DNA from: GCA-2731375 sp964507245 | GTDB lineage: Bacteria; Pseudomonadota; Alphaproteobacteria; GCA-2731375 | DNA: 8,820 nt | Assembly (NCBI GenBank): GCA_964507245.1 | Contig: CAZDQC010000140.1 | Span: 1-8,820, forward strand | Direction of reading: 5' to 3' | Part shown: positions 6,211-8,820 of the stretch, one piece after another | How the letters are laid out: every line of letters starts with the position of its first letter | Position numbering within the stretch: the first letter of the stretch is position 1 | Translations under genes and position numbers: made by a program | Notes under the pieces: model-generated | Seen by the model: the letters and a program-made list of their open reading frames with translations, nothing else | Databases searched by the model: none | What the model was told of the DNA's origin: nothing

Positions 6211-7500
6211 ATGAAAGAAAATGCCATCACACCTGTGGCCTTCATCGTAAAGGGTTATCCACGGCTATCTGAGACCTTTATCGCACAGGAGATTGAGTCT
6301 TTAGAACGGCGGGGATTGGAAATTCGAGTCATTTCCTTACGCCATCCCTCGGACAGTACCATTCATCCTGTGCATCGACGAATTAGCGCATCCGTCAACT
6401 ATTTGCCGGAATATCTCTATCAGGAACCTATGCGTGTTTGGCGCGCATGGTTGCTGGTGCGCCGCATGCCAGGTTTCGATGGGGCTCGGCGTCAATGGTT
6501 GGCCGACCTGCGCCGCGATCCCACGCCGAACCGGGTGCGTCGCTTCGGCCAGGCGATGGTGCTGGCGGCAGAATTAGAGGCCGATGTTTCTCACCTCCAT
6601 GCTCATTTCCTGCACACGCCGGCCTCTGTTGCACGCTACGCTGCAAATCTGACTGGCCGGTCATGGAGTTGTTCAGCGCATGCTAAGGACGTTTGGACAA
6701 CACCGGAATGGGAGAAGCGGGAAAAATTGGCAGATGTCAGCTGGGTAACTACCTGCAGCCAAGTGGCGCGGGATCATCTGGCAATTTTGGCGCCATTAGA
6801 AAACGCCAAGGGCACTGTCGTCCTAACATATCACGGCATTGATCTGGAACAGTTTCCTCCACCCCAAAGTGCGATGGGGCGGCGTGATGGTGCCGATATT
6901 GAGGATCCTGTTCGGATATTGTCAGTGGGCCGAGCGGTTGGCAAAAAGGGGTACGACGATCTGATAGCCTCCCTGGCTATGCTGCCTGGCAGCATCCATT
7001 GGCAACTCGATCACATCGGCGACGGCACGCTATTGCCGCAATTGAAGGACCAGGCGGTGAAGGCGGGCATTGCCGATCGTATTACTTGGCATGGCGCTCA
7101 GCCGCAGGCAATCGTGATGGAAGCCATGAGGCAATCCGATGTGTTCGTCCTGGCGAGCCGCATCGCCCCGGATGGAGATCGTGATGGTTTGCCGAATGTT
7201 CTGATGGAAGCGAATAGCCAGGGCCTGGCCTGTATAGCCACCAATGTGTCGGCTATACCGGAGTTGATTATCCACGAAGAAACCGGTTTGTTGGTGGAAC
7301 CCAACGACCGCCTCGGGTTAAGCAATGCCCTAGTATCTTTGATCGGCGATCCTGCGCGGCGTCATGAACTAGGGCAGGCGGGACAATCCCGGGTGCAGCT
7401 AGAATTTTCCCATGACCAATGTATAGAACGAGTGACAGAGAAGTTTGGATTACCCGCACAAGCCGCTAATGCCGCCGTTAAGGTCGCACGGAAAGCGTGA
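6211..7500 (+). CDS. Glycosyltransferase, GT4-like (GT-B fold)
   Basis: This 429-residue protein has an N-terminal VAFIVKGYPRLSETFI segment (about 9-24), typical of GT4 enzymes that build surface saccharides, and a short SHLHAHF segment (127-133) typical of GT-B N-domains. The C-terminal domain has SVGRAVGKKGYDDLI (238-252) and DGLPNVLMEA (325-334), followed by the strand ATNVSAIPELI. In the EX7E nucleotide-sugar motif the first acid is Asp325 and the second Glu333, so it reads DX7E; activity is still likely. There is no signal peptide. It begins 39 bases after the previous stop, with no clear SD. An in-frame GTG at 6196 (five codons longer) is an alternative, and a 12-bp palindrome (6197-6208) lies between the two possible starts. 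The sugar and acceptor are unknown. Confidence 0.88.
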   Translation: MKENAITPVAFIVKGYPRLSETFIAQEIESLERRGLEIRVISLRHPSDSTIHPVHRRISASVNYLPEYLYQEPMRVWRAWLLVRRMPGFDGARRQWLADLRRDPTPNRVRRFGQAMVLAAELEADVSHLHAHFLHTPASVARYAANLTGRSWSCSAHAKDVWTTPEWEKREKLADVSWVTTCSQVARDHLAILAPLENAKGTVVLTYHGIDLEQFPPPQSAMGRRDGADIEDPVRILSVGRAVGKKGYDDLIASLAMLPGSIHWQLDHIGDGTLLPQLKDQAVKAGIADRITWHGAQPQAIVMEAMRQSDVFVLASRIAPDGDRDGLPNVLMEANSQGLACIATNVSAIPELIIHEETGLLVEPNDRLGLSNALVSLIGDPARRHELGQAGQSRVQLEFSHDQCIERVTEKFGLPAQAANAAVKVARKA

Positions 7501-8624
7501 TGCCTGCGCGGCGCATTGCCTTTTATGCGCCCCTGAAGGCGCCCAATCATCCAATACCTTCTGGTGACCGACGCATGGGTCAATTATTGATCCAGGCGCT
7601 GGAAGCCATGGGAGCGGTCGTACACGTGGCGTCGGATTTCCGTGCCTACGACGGACAGGGGGACCCCGCACACCAAGCGACCTTACGGGATGCAGGCCTA
7701 TCTCTGGCGGACGATTTGATTGCCCATTATCAGGCTATGCCGCGCGGCGCACAGCCCACTGCTTGGTTTACCTATCATCTTTATCATAAGGCACCGGATT
7801 GGCTGGGCCCTAGGGTCGCGGCATCCCTTGGCATCCCTTATTTGGTGGCGGAAGCCTCATTTGCGCCGAAGCAAGCCGGCGGACCATGGGGTATGGGCCA
7901 TCAGGCGGCCGGCCGTGCCATCGCGGCAGCCGACTTGGTATTTTGCATGACGCGCCTGGACATGGCCTGCGTACAGCCTTTGATCCGGGCTGATCATGAG
8001 CTGGTGTTCTTGCCCCCCTTTTTGGACACCGCGCCGTTCGTGGGGGTGGAGCAAAACCGAAAGAGGGTTGCGCAATTCTACGGAGTGGATCCTTCGAAGT
8101 ATTGGCTGTTGGCGGTTGGCATGATGCGTCCAGGGGATAAATTGCAATCCTATCAACGTCTTGGTGCGGCCTTGCACCACTTGGATCGGGACGATATTCA
8201 GCTTTTGGTTCTAGGCGACGGCGCGGCTCGAGGTCAGGTGGTAGAAGCCTTTGCACCGGTGCAGGATAGAACGAAACTGTACGGTGCAGCGCCCAATTCT
8301 AAGTTGCGTGAAGTTTATTGCTGTTGCGATCTATATACTTGGCCCGGTGTTGGTGAGGCCTACGGCATGGCGTATTTGGAAGCCCAGGCGTCCGGTCTGC
8401 CGGTAGTGGCTGGCAATGAACGTGGTATACCGGATGTTGTCTTAGACGGCCGCACTGGCTTGTTGACGCCGCCTGGAGACGATGTCGCATTTGCCAGGGC
8501 CATCGGCCGGTTGCTTGATGATGTAGACCTGCGCAATAAACTATCTAGAGGCGCTCAGGAATTTGTATCGCGGGAGCGTACGGTCCAGGCGGCCGCCAAT
8601 TTATTGGGAAAGGCAATTCCATGA
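7500..8624 (+). CDS. Glycosyltransferase, GT4-like (GT-B fold)
   Basis: This 374-residue protein opens with RRIAFYAPLKAPNHPIPSGD (about 4-23), the N-terminal strand and acceptor loop of a GT4 enzyme. The C-terminal domain has LLVLGDGAARG, the EX7E motif with E286 and E294 in GVGEAYGMAYLEAQASG (283-299), and then GIPDVVLDGRTGLL, a classic GT4 tail. Here both glutamates of EX7E are kept, unlike in the preceding gene. The ATG at 7500 shares one base with the previous TGA (TGATG); a GTG at 7497 would give a 4-base overlap instead. Either way translation is likely coupled to the upstream gene. No signal peptide or membrane span is seen. The substrate is unknown. By context it adds another residue to the same glycoconjugate. 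Confidence 0.9.
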   Translation: MPARRIAFYAPLKAPNHPIPSGDRRMGQLLIQALEAMGAVVHVASDFRAYDGQGDPAHQATLRDAGLSLADDLIAHYQAMPRGAQPTAWFTYHLYHKAPDWLGPRVAASLGIPYLVAEASFAPKQAGGPWGMGHQAAGRAIAAADLVFCMTRLDMACVQPLIRADHELVFLPPFLDTAPFVGVEQNRKRVAQFYGVDPSKYWLLAVGMMRPGDKLQSYQRLGAALHHLDRDDIQLLVLGDGAARGQVVEAFAPVQDRTKLYGAAPNSKLREVYCCCDLYTWPGVGEAYGMAYLEAQASGLPVVAGNERGIPDVVLDGRTGLLTPPGDDVAFARAIGRLLDDVDLRNKLSRGAQEFVSRERTVQAAANLLGKAIP

Positions 8625-8820
8625 CCCTTCTGGGCATGATCCGCCACGGGCGCACGGCATGGAATGGCGAAGGACGTTTGACCGGTCGGGCCGATATTTC
8701 CCTAACGAACCAGGGCCGTGCAGCGCTAGCGGGTCTCCGCCCGCCCAAGGAATTGGACGGTGCCTTTTGGCACGTCAGTCCGTTGCAGCGGGCCCAACAG
8801 ACCGCCCGGATTATCGGCGG
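8621..8820 (+). CDS. Histidine phosphatase family protein, 5' part only
   Basis: The first 66 codons are in the window and the gene continues past 8820. The start holds the phosphohistidine motif R8-H9-G10 (MIRHGRTAWNGEGRLTG) and SPLQRAQQTA (53-62), both diagnostic of the phosphoglycerate mutase/histidine phosphatase superfamily; H9 would carry the phosphate. The family includes alpha-ribazole phosphatases, phosphoglycerate mutases and other small-molecule phosphatases, and the visible part does not separate them. The ATG overlaps the previous stop by 4 bases (ATGA), and GGGAAAGG at 8606-8613 is a good SD 7 bases upstream. Tight coupling to the glycosyltransferases suggests it dephosphorylates a sugar or lipid intermediate of that pathway, which is inference. 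Confidence 0.88.
   Translation, partial: MTLLGMIRHGRTAWNGEGRLTGRADISLTNQGRAALAGLRPPKELDGAFWHVSPLQRAQQTARIIG

Overview
The window looks like part of an alphaproteobacterial chromosome, possibly Rhodospirillales-like. The basis is the tRNA-Phe sequence, which resembles alphaproteobacterial tRNA-Phe more than the enterobacterial form, and the types of proteins encoded. The exact genus cannot be told from sequence alone.

Layout. Positions 1-514 are AT-rich and non-coding as far as I can see. A complete tRNA-Phe(GAA) lies on the minus strand at 515-590 with a plausible promoter at 648-676. Positions 592-944 form a second non-coding stretch with several perfect inverted repeats. From 945 to 4716 there is a three-gene minus-strand operon, read right to left: a 902-residue ABC-exporter-like protein, a 158-residue cyclic-nucleotide-binding-domain protein, and a 164-residue SAM-dependent methyltransferase. 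A divergent intergenic region (4717-4899) carries a 17-bp palindrome. To its right is a plus-strand operon of three GT-B-fold glycosyltransferases (one COG4671-like, two GT4-like), followed by the start of a histidine-phosphatase-family gene that runs off the window at 8820. The last three of these genes are joined by 1-4 base overlaps.

How the genes may work together. Three glycosyltransferases and a phosphatase, divergent from an exporter-like membrane protein, suggest assembly of a glycoconjugate (a glycolipid or surface saccharide) at the cytoplasmic membrane. Handling or gating would involve the ABC-like protein and its cyclic-nucleotide-binding partner. This is inference from context; no substrate can be read from the sequence.

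The most unusual item is the ABC protein. Every conserved ATP-site motif is altered: Walker A lacks Ser/Thr, the signature is LSAAQ, the Walker B Asp is Ser, the H-loop His is Gln and the Q-loop Gln is absent. About 280 extra residues sit between the Q-loop and the signature, and they contain degenerate repeats of the Q-loop/helical subdomain. Together with the single-domain cyclic-nucleotide-binding protein encoded next to it, this could be an undescribed, non-canonical membrane system.
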